Positions 36,157 through 45,724 of a stretch of DNA of 64,000 nucleotides are shown here, piece by piece. Location of the stretch: contig JBFGZS010000005.1 of the NCBI GenBank assembly GCA_041586615.1, positions 30,653 through 94,652 of the forward strand. The letters are read 5' to 3'. The notes beneath the pieces were generated by a model that worked only from the letters and a program-made list of their open reading frames with translations, ran no database searches and was not told where the DNA came from. The position numbers and the translations under genes were made by a program. Numbering within the stretch: the first letter of the stretch is position 1; every line of letters begins with the position of its first letter. The stretch comes from Motiliproteus sp041586615 (GTDB taxonomy: Bacteria; Pseudomonadota; Gammaproteobacteria; Pseudomonadales; Balneatricaceae).

Positions 36157-38325
36157 ATGACCGAACGTACTCAGATCGGCGGCCTTCAAATCGCCACGGT
36201 TCTCCACGACCTGATCAATAATGATGTCATCCCCGGAACCGGCATTAGCGCGGACCATTTCTGGACCGCTTTCGAGTCCATTCTCTCCGACTTGACACCC
36301 AAAAATCGTGCGTTGCTGGCTAAACGCGCCGATCTGCAAGCCAAAATCGATGCGTGGCATCGCGAGCATGGGCGCGGCGATTTTTCAGCCTATAAAGCGT
36401 TCCTGCAGGAGATTGGCTACCTGGTTCCGGAAGGTGGCGATTTTCAAATCAGCACCAGTAGCGTAGAGCCGGAGATCGCCGACCAGGCCGGCCCCCAACT
36501 CGTCGTGCCGATTATGAACGCGCGTTTTGCACTTAACGCGGCTAACGCACGCTGGGGTAGCCTCTATGACGCCCTCTATGGTAACGACGTTTTACCTGAA
36601 ACTGACGGCGCCGAAAAAGGCACCGCCTTTAATCCCGTCAGAGGCGCGCTGGTCGTCGCCTATGCACGCAAAGTCCTCGATGAAGCCGCGCCTCTAGCGA
36701 CCGGCTCTCACGCCGACGCCACGCAATACCGCATCGAAGCAGGCGCCGTTCAGGTTTCGCTGAACAATGGCCAGACGACGGGCTTGGCAGATAACTGTCA
36801 GCTGGTCGGATACCAGGGGCGCCCTGAAGCGCCTGACTGCCTGCTCTTTATGCATAACAACCTGCATATCGAATTGCAGATCGATCGTAATCACTTTATC
36901 GGAAAGACCGATCCCGCAGGCATCAAGGATGTGGTCGTCGAGGCGGCGTTAACCACCATCATGGACTGCGAAGACTCGGTTGCCGCTGTCGATGCCGACG
37001 ACAAAGCACTGGCCTACCGCAACTGGCTTGGCCTGATGCAAGGCAACCTAGTAGAAAGTATGCAAAAAGGCGGCAAAACGATCGTACGCAGCCTGAACCC
37101 CGATCGTGAGTACAGCACCCCGACGGGCGGCACTATCACGCTCAAAGGGCGTTCCATGCTGTTCATTCGCAATGTCGGGCACTTGATGACGAATCCGGCG
37201 ATACTCGATAAAGAGGGTAACGAGATTCCCGAAGGGATCATGGACGCCATGATCAGTTCGCTGATTGCCATTCACGATTTGAAAGGAAACAGTCCGTTCC
37301 GAAACTCCCGTGCGGCCAGCATCAACATCGTAAAACCGAAAATGCACGGCCCCGAAGAAGTCGCCTTTACCTGCGAGCTGTTCACGCGGGTTGAAGATGC
37401 CCTTGGTTTGCGCCGCAACACGATAAAAGTCGGCATCATGGACGAAGAACGCCGCACGTCGGTTAACCTCAAAGAGTGCATACGCGCAGCGAAAGAACGC
37501 GTGGTGTTTATCAACACCGGATTCCTCGACCGTACCGGTGATGAGATTCATACCAGCATGGAAGCCGGCGCGTTTGCGCCCAAAGGCACGCTGAAAACGC
37601 TGCCCTGGATTCTTGCCTACGAAGATCAGAATGTCGATTTAGGCCTGGCTTGCGGTCTGCAAGGCAAGGCTCAGATTGGCAAGGGCATGTGGCCTATCCC
37701 TGATCGGATGGCTGAAATGATGGACGCTAAAATCGGCCACCCCATGGCCGGAGCCAACACGGCCTGGGTACCCTCCCCGACGGCAGCAACCCTGCACGCG
37801 TTGCACTATCACAGGGTCAACGTTCCTTCACGCCAGGAAGCGCTGAAAAGCCGCACGCGCGCCAGCGTGGATGACATTCTGACGATCCCGCTGCTGGGCG
37901 ATCAGAAACTGACTGCTGAGCTGATCCAGAATGAACTGGACAATAACGCCCAGGGCATCCTCGGCTATGTGGTACGCTGGATCGACCAGGGCGTGGGCTG
38001 CTCTAAAGTACCCGATATCAACCACGTGGGCTTGATGGAAGACCGTGCAACATTGCGGATCTCCAGCCAGCATATCGCCAACTGGATTCGCCACGGTATC
38101 TGCTCTGAAGCGCAGGTTATGGAAACCATGAAGCGCATGGCGGCCATTGTTGATCAGCAAAATGCCGGTGACGCCCTCTACCGGCCCATGGCGCCTAACT
38201 TCGACGGCGTCGCCTTCGAAGCCGCTTGCGACCTGGTGTTTAAAGGTACCGTGCAGCCTAGCGGCTATACCGAGCCTTTACTACACGCGCACCGTCGTGT
38301 CGCCAAGCAACGTTACGGCCAGTAA
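36157..38325 (+). CDS. glcB: Malate synthase G
   Basis: Condenses glyoxylate with acetyl-CoA to malate, letting cells use glycolate and acetate. At 722 residues it is the standard G-isoform length (A-isoforms are about 540). Clear signatures include TIMDCEDSVAAVDADDK, GRSMLFIRNVGHLMT, GIMDEERRTSVNL, and the C-terminal TLRISSQHIANWIRHG. Monocistronic, with a strong hairpin after it. Confidence 0.97.
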   Translation: MTERTQIGGLQIATVLHDLINNDVIPGTGISADHFWTAFESILSDLTPKNRALLAKRADLQAKIDAWHREHGRGDFSAYKAFLQEIGYLVPEGGDFQISTSSVEPEIADQAGPQLVVPIMNARFALNAANARWGSLYDALYGNDVLPETDGAEKGTAFNPVRGALVVAYARKVLDEAAPLATGSHADATQYRIEAGAVQVSLNNGQTTGLADNCQLVGYQGRPEAPDCLLFMHNNLHIELQIDRNHFIGKTDPAGIKDVVVEAALTTIMDCEDSVAAVDADDKALAYRNWLGLMQGNLVESMQKGGKTIVRSLNPDREYSTPTGGTITLKGRSMLFIRNVGHLMTNPAILDKEGNEIPEGIMDAMISSLIAIHDLKGNSPFRNSRAASINIVKPKMHGPEEVAFTCELFTRVEDALGLRRNTIKVGIMDEERRTSVNLKECIRAAKERVVFINTGFLDRTGDEIHTSMEAGAFAPKGTLKTLPWILAYEDQNVDLGLACGLQGKAQIGKGMWPIPDRMAEMMDAKIGHPMAGANTAWVPSPTAATLHALHYHRVNVPSRQEALKSRTRASVDDILTIPLLGDQKLTAELIQNELDNNAQGILGYVVRWIDQGVGCSKVPDINHVGLMEDRATLRISSQHIANWIRHGICSEAQVMETMKRMAAIVDQQNAGDALYRPMAPNFDGVAFEAACDLVFKGTVQPSGYTEPLLHAHRRVAKQRYGQ

Positions 38326-38359
38326 CAGCCTCTAGCAAAAGCAAACAGGCTAGCAAAAA

Positions 38360-38397
38360 CAAGCAGGCAGGCTCGCCATGGCGGCCCTGCCTGCTTG
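38360..38397 (+). terminator. Hairpin downstream of glcB
   Basis: A 12-pair stem (CAAGCAGGCAGG with its complement) enclosing an inner CGCC/GGCG hairpin. No T run follows, so it may stabilise the mRNA 3' end or act with Rho. Confidence 0.55.
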
Positions 38398-38543
38398 TGA
38401 CCGGCTCAGGTCGCAAGCCATCGAGCATCCTCCGCGCCTACCGGTTACCCCGTGTCAACCGAATCCTGTATGCTTTGTAGCACGGCCAGATGTTCTCGCT
38501 GGACCGTTCATTCGTCTTAGTCTGACACACACCCGGAGCCGTT

Positions 38544-38831
38544 ATGGATAGCCCGCTCAACCCGACATTTTGTCGCCGCCTGTTAACCGCACACCTCATT
38601 CAGCAAGAAGATCGGCCGAGCGTCCCCGAACTGATGCAGCTAACCGGCTGGCCACGCCGCTCTCTGCAAGATATCATCAAGGCCCTGCCGGGTATGGGGA
38701 TCGAGGTAACATTTGTCCAGGATGGGGTACGGCATAACGCCGGTTATTACCAAATTTCGGGCTGGGGCCCAATCGATAACGCTTGGATAGAAAAGAATTT
38801 GGCCTCGATCAAGGCCGCTATAACCTCTTAA
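38544..38831 (+). CDS. Small winged helix-turn-helix protein
   Basis: A 95-residue protein with a helix-turn-helix signature in PSVPELMQLTGWPRRSLQDII and a C-terminal GWGPIDNAWIEKNL. It resembles the small HTH_43-type winged-helix family of pseudomonads and other gammaproteobacteria, from memory. Probably DNA-binding; target unknown. It sits between glcB and a chemoreceptor on the same strand, with gaps of more than 170 bases on both sides. Confidence 0.75.
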   Translation: MDSPLNPTFCRRLLTAHLIQQEDRPSVPELMQLTGWPRRSLQDIIKALPGMGIEVTFVQDGVRHNAGYYQISGWGPIDNAWIEKNLASIKAAITS

Positions 38832-39003
38832 ACCTCTTGAAAAGGGGTTACTAGCCTTAAGAGAGAGCCGCGATGGACAACGCTCGTCCCACTCGCCCTC
38901 ATAACGCCTTTGCTGGGGGTGACATCAGCTGTTATCTCATGAATAATGGCCACGATATGCATAGACTGTTCGCATCAAATCGACGTATTTATAGGGAGCT
39001 TCC

Positions 39004-41142
39004 ATGCTAGACAACCTAAAGGTTTCTCATAAACTCTTTCTAGCCTTCTCGCTCTTAATCCTCTTATTGATCCTAAGCAATCTTAACAGCTACAAAGGAC
39101 TCAATTCGCTGGGTCAGTCATTGTTTACCATCACCGCTAACGAAGCCCCCCTGGTGGATGTCGCCAAGGAAATGAAGCTTTCGCTGATGACCGGGCGCAA
39201 CGCGTTGGAAGAGTACAAAGGGGCAACGGCGGCACTCCTGCAGCAAAACGTAAACGCTATCGACGCGTCCCAAGCCGCTTTCGAGCAATCCGTGCACGAT
39301 TTTGACCTGCTCGCCACGGCCATTCTTGAAGGCGGCGTCTTGGCCAATGGCGCCGAAGTCATAGCGACAGGCAACCCGCTACTGGCACAGCAAGTCACCG
39401 ATTCCGGTCAGTTGTACAATCATGTTTTTCAGGCCGCAGCAGCCGAGCTGATCAATACCGGCAAGACCTTAGTCAGTGATAAAGCTGAAGCACGACGCGC
39501 GATGAAAGCCATGAAGCGCGCCATTGAGCAGGTGCTCGAATTGAGCAGGTCGTTACAAGACACGGTCCAAAAACAGCTCAAACTCTGGCAGAAAGACCCA
39601 TACACCGCCTTCCTGATCACCGACATGGGTATGCCCTTGTTCAGCCAGACACTGCAGATGCAGGTTCTGGTCCAGCAGAGCCGACTGGCACTTGAAGAAG
39701 TCGCACAATCAAACACCAAGGGCGAGCTCAAAGCGCCCATCGCCGATTTCCAGGCAAGCCAGCGTGAATTCACCGAACTAATGCAGCAAAGCCAGGCACT
39801 GATTGATCGTGGCGGCCGCAACTTTACGGATAAAGGCCTTCCCGGAAAACTCGATCAAATAAAGGCCCGTCATGCAGCGATGCACAAACAGGGACAAGCG
39901 ATGATCGACGCGCAACGCGACCTTGTTCATCATTCGGAACAAGCGGCTGCAGCCATGTTGCAACTCGACGAAGCCGGCGACCAGGCGTCCGCCATGGTGG
40001 CACAGATCGAAACCATCGCCTATAAAGCGATGCAAGAAGTCTCCGTCAAGGGCCGTGATATAGCCGATTCTGCGCGCAACACGATACTGATCATTGCGAG
40101 CCTGTCGGTCTCTTTAGGTATCGCTCTCGGCGTTGTGATTTCGCGTTCGATCACCCGCCCTCTCGGTGGGGAGCCGCGTGAGATGATGGCAATTGCCACA
40201 GAAATAGCGGATGGAAATCTGACGGTTTCTTTCGATACCAACGCACCGAAAGATAGCACCTACGGCGCGATGCGCGCCATGAGCACTAAACTGCGTGCCA
40301 TGCTGAGTGATATTGTCCAGGCCAGCACACGTTTAGCCGCTGTCGCCGAACAAAGCTCGGCCGCGACAGCGCAAACCCGCAACAATATTGACGCACAGCA
40401 TCAGCAAACAGAGCTGGTCGCAACCGCGATTCAGCAGATGACCGCGACAGTTCATAATATCGCACAAAATACCAGCGCTGCAGCCGAGGCAAGCCGTACA
40501 GCACAAGAGCAGACACAGCAAGGCTCGCGATCTCTGCAAAACACATCGGCCTCGATGGCCAACCTCACCGAGCAGGTCGCTGACGCGAACGCGGTGATCG
40601 CAATACTGCAACAAAAGAGCCAGGAGATCGGGCAGGTGCTGGAGGTGATTCAAAGTATTGCCGAACAGACCAACCTCCTGGCATTGAATGCCGCGATTGA
40701 AGCCGCGCGTGCGGGTGATCAGGGCCGCGGATTTGCCGTTGTCGCTGACGAGGTCAGAACCCTGTCGCAACGAACTCAAACCTCTGCCGCCGATATCCAG
40801 CAGATGATCAGCTCGGTACAGGCACAGGCCGAAAAAGCCACCGCTGCCATGGCCCTCAGCCAAGAGCAAGCAGCCCAAACCAACAGCCAAACCATAGCAA
40901 CGGCCGCGTCGTTCTCAAAAATACTGCTGGCAGTCGAGTCGATCAATGACATGACCTTGCAGATCGCTGCCGCCTCCGAACAACAATCTCAGGTCGCCGA
41001 AGAGGTTAATCGCAGTATCACCGAAATCAGCGATCTGGCCCTGCAGACCGCCAGTGGGGCAGACGAGATTTCCGGAGCCAGTAACGACGTGGCCGCTGCT
41101 GCCGAACAGCTCAACGCCATCGCCCATCAGTTCAAGGTCTGA
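39004..41142 (+). CDS. Methyl-accepting chemotaxis protein
   Basis: A 712-residue transmembrane chemoreceptor. The first membrane helix is at about 11-28, a long helical periplasmic domain follows (about 30-355, HBM-like in size), and the second helix is at about 357-380. A HAMP region comes next (SITRPLGGEPREMMAIATEI), then a cytoplasmic signalling domain with the hairpin tip EQTNLLALNAAIEAARAG. It ends without the NWETF-type pentapeptide. The ligand is not evident. It is followed by a good terminator. Confidence 0.95.
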   Translation: MLDNLKVSHKLFLAFSLLILLLILSNLNSYKGLNSLGQSLFTITANEAPLVDVAKEMKLSLMTGRNALEEYKGATAALLQQNVNAIDASQAAFEQSVHDFDLLATAILEGGVLANGAEVIATGNPLLAQQVTDSGQLYNHVFQAAAAELINTGKTLVSDKAEARRAMKAMKRAIEQVLELSRSLQDTVQKQLKLWQKDPYTAFLITDMGMPLFSQTLQMQVLVQQSRLALEEVAQSNTKGELKAPIADFQASQREFTELMQQSQALIDRGGRNFTDKGLPGKLDQIKARHAAMHKQGQAMIDAQRDLVHHSEQAAAAMLQLDEAGDQASAMVAQIETIAYKAMQEVSVKGRDIADSARNTILIIASLSVSLGIALGVVISRSITRPLGGEPREMMAIATEIADGNLTVSFDTNAPKDSTYGAMRAMSTKLRAMLSDIVQASTRLAAVAEQSSAATAQTRNNIDAQHQQTELVATAIQQMTATVHNIAQNTSAAAEASRTAQEQTQQGSRSLQNTSASMANLTEQVADANAVIAILQQKSQEIGQVLEVIQSIAEQTNLLALNAAIEAARAGDQGRGFAVVADEVRTLSQRTQTSAADIQQMISSVQAQAEKATAAMALSQEQAAQTNSQTIATAASFSKILLAVESINDMTLQIAAASEQQSQVAEEVNRSITEISDLALQTASGADEISGASNDVAAAAEQLNAIAHQFKV

Positions 41143-41161
41143 TAGCCCTCTACCACAGCCC

Positions 41162-41198
41162 AGCGCGAGGGCATCTCTGCACCCTCGCGCTCTTTTTC
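41162..41198 (+). terminator. Rho-independent terminator of the chemoreceptor gene
   Basis: Ten-pair stem AGCGCGAGGG / CCCTCGCGCT with a ten-base loop, directly followed by CTTTTTCTG. Confidence 0.9.
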
Positions 41199-41330
41199 TG
41201 TCCGAGTAACGCCGTCGCCCCGATCTAGCCTAATAACCTGCGCCTTAACGTGACGCACCCGTGCGCGCGAGTCTTCTAGACTTTCCCCTCTCCATGTTAC
41301 ACTTCACGGATGTTTCCAAGGTGATGAGTT

Positions 41331-41873
41331 ATGTGCCCTTCTCTGCAAGATCAATTACTTAAACTGGGTATGGCGAATAAAAAGCAGGCCCAGCAAGCCA
41401 AGACGCAAAAGCGCCAGAAAACCAAACAGAAGAAAGGCGGCCAGGCGGATAGCGAAGCCGCATCCCGCGAAGCCGCCTTAGCCAAAGAGCGTGCGGAAAA
41501 AATTGCCAAAGATCGCTTACTGAATGAACAGCGTGAAAAAGATAAACAGCAGCGGGCTATCGAGGCCCAAATCGTACAGCTTATTCAGGCGCATACCATT
41601 GCAATACCCGCCGATGCGGAGATTACCTACAACTTTGTACAGGGCACGCTTATCAAGCGTTTGTACGTGACCGAGGAATTACAAAATCAGTTGACCAAAG
41701 GTTTTGTCGCTATCGCCATCGACGGCGATAACTACCGCCTGGTTCCCGATGCGGTCGCAAGCCGCATCGCCGAACGTGACGCGACGCGCGTGATCCGGGT
41801 GATCCAGCGCCAAGAAGAAGTTGAGGATGATCCTTACGCCGACTATGCCATACCGGATGATCTCATGTGGTAA
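41331..41873 (+). CDS. DUF2058 (YaiL-like) protein
   Basis: A 180-residue soluble protein. It starts SLQDQLLKLGMANKKQAQQA, then a Lys/Gln/Glu-rich charged helix (about 15-75), then a compact C-terminal domain (ITYNFVQGTLIKRLYVTEEL, YRLVPDAVASRIAERD). This is the DUF2058/YaiL arrangement. Related proteins have nucleic-acid-associated roles suggested by charge, but no proven function is known to me. It lies 37 bases upstream of tex. Confidence 0.9.
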   Translation: MCPSLQDQLLKLGMANKKQAQQAKTQKRQKTKQKKGGQADSEAASREAALAKERAEKIAKDRLLNEQREKDKQQRAIEAQIVQLIQAHTIAIPADAEITYNFVQGTLIKRLYVTEELQNQLTKGFVAIAIDGDNYRLVPDAVASRIAERDATRVIRVIQRQEEVEDDPYADYAIPDDLMW

Positions 41874-41910
41874 CGCTCCATCGATCAACCTATCGGAACA
41901 CTGAAGCCCC

Positions 41911-44244
41911 ATGATTAACCAGCAAATCGCAACTGAACTTAAGGTCAAACAATCCCAGGTTGCTGCCGCCGTGCAACTACTGGACGACGGTGCGACGGTT
42001 CCCTTCATTGCCCGATACCGCAAGGAAGCAACCGGCGCACTGGATGATACGCAATTGCGCAATCTTCAGGAGCGCCTTGTGTATCTGCGCGACCTGGAAG
42101 ACCGCCGCGGCGTGGTTCTTCGCAGCATTGAGGACCAGGGGTTGTTAACGCCAGTCCTGCGCAAACAAATCGGTGACGCAGACAGCAAAACCCGCCTCGA
42201 AGACCTGTACCTGCCCTTTCGGCCCAAGCGCCGCACCCGCGCACAAATGGCCCGGGAAGCCGGTATCGAGCCCCTGGTACACACCTTGCGCGAAGGATCT
42301 TCCCGCTCACCGCAGCAGTGCGCCGAAGACTTTATTAATACCGAGGCCGGCTATGCAGACAGCAGCGCCGTGCTCGACGGAGCCGCGGCTATTCTGATCG
42401 AGCGGATAGGCGAGCATGCCGATTTGCTGACCCGCCTCCGGGAACAGATTTGGCAAGATGCGACCCTGCAGGTAAACGTCGCGAAAGGAAAAGAAGCGGA
42501 AGGCGCCAAATTCCGCGACTACTTCGACCACCGCGAACCGCTTAAACGCACGCCTTCCCACCGGGTATTGGCGATCCTGCGCGGTGTTCAGGAAAAAATC
42601 CTCACGACCCGCTTCGACCTGGATGAACACCTGGCCCATTATGACGCCCTGGTCTGCAGCCAAATCACCTTCAACAACCAAGGGAGCTGTGGCCGCTGGG
42701 TTCAGGACACTCTCGGTAAAGGGCTGCGCAGTAAATTGCTGCCCTCGTTCGAGAAAGAACTCATGACCCGCTTACGCGAATCGGCAGAGACAGAAGCGAT
42801 ACGGGTCTTTTCCCGCAACCTGAAAGAACTGCTTCTGAGCGCCCCCGCCGGTATGCGCCCAACACTGGGTCTCGATCCGGGTCTGCGCACCGGTGTCAAA
42901 ATTGCTGTCATCGACGGGACCGGCAAACTGGTCGCGCATAGCACCATCTATCCGCATGTTCCGCGCAACGCCTGGGACCAGTCCATCGCCGAGCTCGCCA
43001 AACTCTGCACGGCACACCGTGTCGAATTAATCAGCATCGGCAATGGCACCGGTTCGCGCGAAACCGACGCCCTGGTCACCGACCTATTCAAACGCCACCC
43101 TGACATTAACGCCCAGAAGGTCATGGTCAGCGAAGCGGGGGCATCGATCTATTCCGCATCGGCACTGGCCGCCCGCGAGTTCCCGGACCTGGATGTCACT
43201 ATCCGCGGTGCCGTATCTATCGCACGTCGGTTACAGGACCCCCTTGCCGAGCTGGTCAAGATCGAACCTAAGGCCATTGGGGTGGGCCAATACCAGCACG
43301 ACCTGAACCAGACCCGTCTGGCACAAGGACTGGAAGCCGTCGTAGAGGACTGTGTAAACCGGGTTGGGGTTGATTTAAACACGGCATCGGAGGCGCTGCT
43401 GGCACGGATATCGGGCCTGACACCGACGCTGGCCCGCAATATCGTGGCTTACCGGGATGAGCACGGCGCGTTTGCCAACCGAACCACGCTTAAAAAGGTG
43501 GTTCGACTCGGGCCCAAAGCCTTTGAGCAGGCTGCCGGCTTCCTGCGTATCGCCAACAGTAGCCAACCCCTGGATAGCTCCAGTGTTCACCCTGAAGCCT
43601 ACGGCCTGGTTAAAACCATCGCCAGTCGCCATCAACGCGCACTGCCGGGGCTCATTGGCGATGTCAGCTTCCTACGTAGCCTGAAACCTACGGAGTACAC
43701 CGACAGTCAATTTGGTGAATACACCGTTCGCGATATACTGCAGGAGCTCGAAAAACCCGGTCGCGATCCACGCCCAGAATTCCGCACCGCCCGTTTTCAG
43801 GACGGCATCGAGCAGCCCAAAGACTTAAAAGTCGGTATGACATTAGAAGGTACCGTCACCAATGTGGCGAACTTCGGCGCCTTTGTCGATATTGGTGTTC
43901 ATCAGGATGGCCTGGTGCATATTTCACAGCTCGCCGACCGTTTTATTAAGGACCCGCACGAGCTGGTAAAACCGGGCGATATTGTTCAGGTCAGGGTTCT
44001 GGACGTTGATCTGGAGCGTATGCGTATCGCCTTATCGATGAAACGTGAAAGCCCTGATAGCGCCTCACCCGCAGCGGCGAATAGCCGAACACCGAAACAA
44101 GCCCCGCCAACCACTGCACGCAACCGCGAGCCCGCGAACAAGAGGGGCGGTGCCGCCGCGAGGCCAAATACGCCACAAGCTGGCCATGAGGGTACGCTTG
44201 GACAACTGCTTCGCCAAGCACAGCAAAAAAAACAGAAGCGCTGA
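41911..44244 (+). CDS. tex: RNA-binding transcriptional accessory protein Tex
   Basis: A 777-residue protein with the complete Tex order: N-terminal helix-turn-helix/helical region, YqgF-like RNase H fold (PTLGLDPGLRTGVKIAVID, near 315-335), helix-hairpin-helix segments (LNTASEALLARISGLTPTLA, near 490) and a C-terminal S1 domain (LEGTVTNVANFGAFVDIGVHQDG, about 645-720). Known as an RNA-binding factor related to eukaryotic Spt6. The tail after S1 is basic and disordered. Confidence 0.96.
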   Translation: MINQQIATELKVKQSQVAAAVQLLDDGATVPFIARYRKEATGALDDTQLRNLQERLVYLRDLEDRRGVVLRSIEDQGLLTPVLRKQIGDADSKTRLEDLYLPFRPKRRTRAQMAREAGIEPLVHTLREGSSRSPQQCAEDFINTEAGYADSSAVLDGAAAILIERIGEHADLLTRLREQIWQDATLQVNVAKGKEAEGAKFRDYFDHREPLKRTPSHRVLAILRGVQEKILTTRFDLDEHLAHYDALVCSQITFNNQGSCGRWVQDTLGKGLRSKLLPSFEKELMTRLRESAETEAIRVFSRNLKELLLSAPAGMRPTLGLDPGLRTGVKIAVIDGTGKLVAHSTIYPHVPRNAWDQSIAELAKLCTAHRVELISIGNGTGSRETDALVTDLFKRHPDINAQKVMVSEAGASIYSASALAAREFPDLDVTIRGAVSIARRLQDPLAELVKIEPKAIGVGQYQHDLNQTRLAQGLEAVVEDCVNRVGVDLNTASEALLARISGLTPTLARNIVAYRDEHGAFANRTTLKKVVRLGPKAFEQAAGFLRIANSSQPLDSSSVHPEAYGLVKTIASRHQRALPGLIGDVSFLRSLKPTEYTDSQFGEYTVRDILQELEKPGRDPRPEFRTARFQDGIEQPKDLKVGMTLEGTVTNVANFGAFVDIGVHQDGLVHISQLADRFIKDPHELVKPGDIVQVRVLDVDLERMRIALSMKRESPDSASPAAANSRTPKQAPPTTARNREPANKRGGAAARPNTPQAGHEGTLGQLLRQAQQKKQKR

Positions 44245-44250
44245 CCCACA

Positions 44251-44288
44251 CTAACCTACAGGGCTGCACGGGCAGCCCTGTAGGTTAG
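44251..44288. terminator. Perfect 17-bp hairpin after tex
   Basis: CTAACCTACAGGGCTGC and its exact complement enclose the loop ACGG. It starts seven bases after the tex stop codon. There is no T run, so it may protect the mRNA end or act as a Rho-assisted stop. Confidence 0.65.
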
Positions 44289-44324
44289 ATAAGCGTTTCC
44301 CTTAAGAAATAAAAGCGATTAAGC

Positions 44325-44843
44325 ATGACTCAAGCCAAACGCACACTCCCTTTCTTGCAAGGCTACAGCCCGGATACGCAGGCTGCGGTACATGACCTGA
44401 TTGACCGAAACCAACTTGGCGCGCATTTACGCACGCGTTATCAGCCCGGCCACGCCTTCGTCACAGAAGCGGCGTTGTACCGCTATGTGCAAGACGTGAA
44501 AGACCGTCATCTGCGTCGCGGCGCTCCCGTGAGCAAAGTGTGCTACGACGATAAAATCCATGTTATTCACAACGCCCTCGGTATGCACAGCTTTGTCACG
44601 CGTATCCAGGGAAATAAGCTCAAGGCCAAGCATGAGATTCGCATTGCCACGCTGTTCAAGCACGCGCCTGAAGCCTTTCTGCGCATGATTGTGGTCCATG
44701 AGCTAGCGCATTTGCGTGAAAAAGCCCACAACAAAGCCTTTTATAACCTTTGCTGTCATATGGAGCCCGATTACCACCAGTTGGAATTTGATTTGCGGCT
44801 TTATCTGACCCACCAGCAATACATTGGCGAACGTTTCTCCTGA
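44325..44843 (+). CDS. YgjP-like metal-dependent hydrolase (M48-type HExxH)
   Basis: A 172-residue protein with the zinc motif HELAHLREKAHNKAFY near residue 125 (HExxH with a further histidine nine residues on), as in YgjP/DUF45 proteins. These are presumed metalloproteases without an established substrate. No signal peptide. It follows tex by 80 bases. Confidence 0.88.
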   Translation: MTQAKRTLPFLQGYSPDTQAAVHDLIDRNQLGAHLRTRYQPGHAFVTEAALYRYVQDVKDRHLRRGAPVSKVCYDDKIHVIHNALGMHSFVTRIQGNKLKAKHEIRIATLFKHAPEAFLRMIVVHELAHLREKAHNKAFYNLCCHMEPDYHQLEFDLRLYLTHQQYIGERFS

Positions 44844-44980
44844 GCCTTTCAACCGAGCAATCATGCGCAGCGCATCGGCGCGTCAACAATGACTTTTGTA
44901 AATAAACCCTTGGCATCATGTAACAAATACATGGGCGCATCGTCTAGGCTGTACAATCAATAAGACAGGATACCAACACG

Positions 44981-45538
44981 ATGAATACCAAGACCTCCTT
45001 ATCCCTGAGCGCCGCCGCGGGGATCACAACCCTCCTTGTTTCGAGCCTCGTTAGCGCGGCCCCCTTTGGCGGTGATGACGATGTCGCTTATGCCAAGAAG
45101 CTTTGGCATGCGATGCGCCAGAGCCAGTTCGTCGGCAAAGGTGCCATCGCCGGCACGCCCTATATAGGCGTACACCCCCATGGCGCCATTCTCGATACGA
45201 TCGACGGATCCCTGACCGTCGGTAAAAACACGGGGGACCTAATCGTGAAACGAAACTACGACGGCGACGGTGTGAGCAAAAGTATGGTAGCCGATCAACC
45301 CGATAAATATCTGGGCGCGATTACCGTCATGTATCGCCGTGCAGGCTATGATGCGGACAACCAAGACTGGTTTTGGATCAAATATAAGCCCGACGGATCC
45401 CTGCATACGAATCCAGCCGGGGTACCCCTGGCCGGTCGTGTTGCAAAAGGTGCACCAAAGGGCTGTATAGCCTGCCATGCGGCGGCACCCGGTGGCGATA
45501 TGGTGTTTAACCACGATAAATTTGCAGCCGGTATGTAG
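44981..45538 (+). CDS. Cytochrome P460-family c-type cytochrome
   Basis: A 185-residue periplasmic protein with a signal peptide (hydrophobic about 8-25, cleavage after VSA) and one haem c site CIACH (Cys162-His166) near the C-terminus, preceded by DWFWIKYKPDGSL. This layout matches the cytochrome P460/c'-beta group, whose characterised members bind or oxidise hydroxylamine or NO. Substrate here is inference. The next gene, 187 bases on, is an exported beta-propeller. Confidence 0.85.
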   Translation: MNTKTSLSLSAAAGITTLLVSSLVSAAPFGGDDDVAYAKKLWHAMRQSQFVGKGAIAGTPYIGVHPHGAILDTIDGSLTVGKNTGDLIVKRNYDGDGVSKSMVADQPDKYLGAITVMYRRAGYDADNQDWFWIKYKPDGSLHTNPAGVPLAGRVAKGAPKGCIACHAAAPGGDMVFNHDKFAAGM

Positions 45539-45724
45539 AAGCGATCGTAAGCCCCCGTATAGGCCTGCGATATCGTGTTCAATGCGGGGCATGCCCAGCA
45601 ACGCATCCGCGCCACCACCTCACCGACGCGCCAGGTTGCACACGAAGCCATGATTCTCTTGTCAGGTGCCTCTATTTCCAGCGGCCTCTCCCTGCAGTAC
45701 CACAACAACAGGAGCGCCGAGCGC

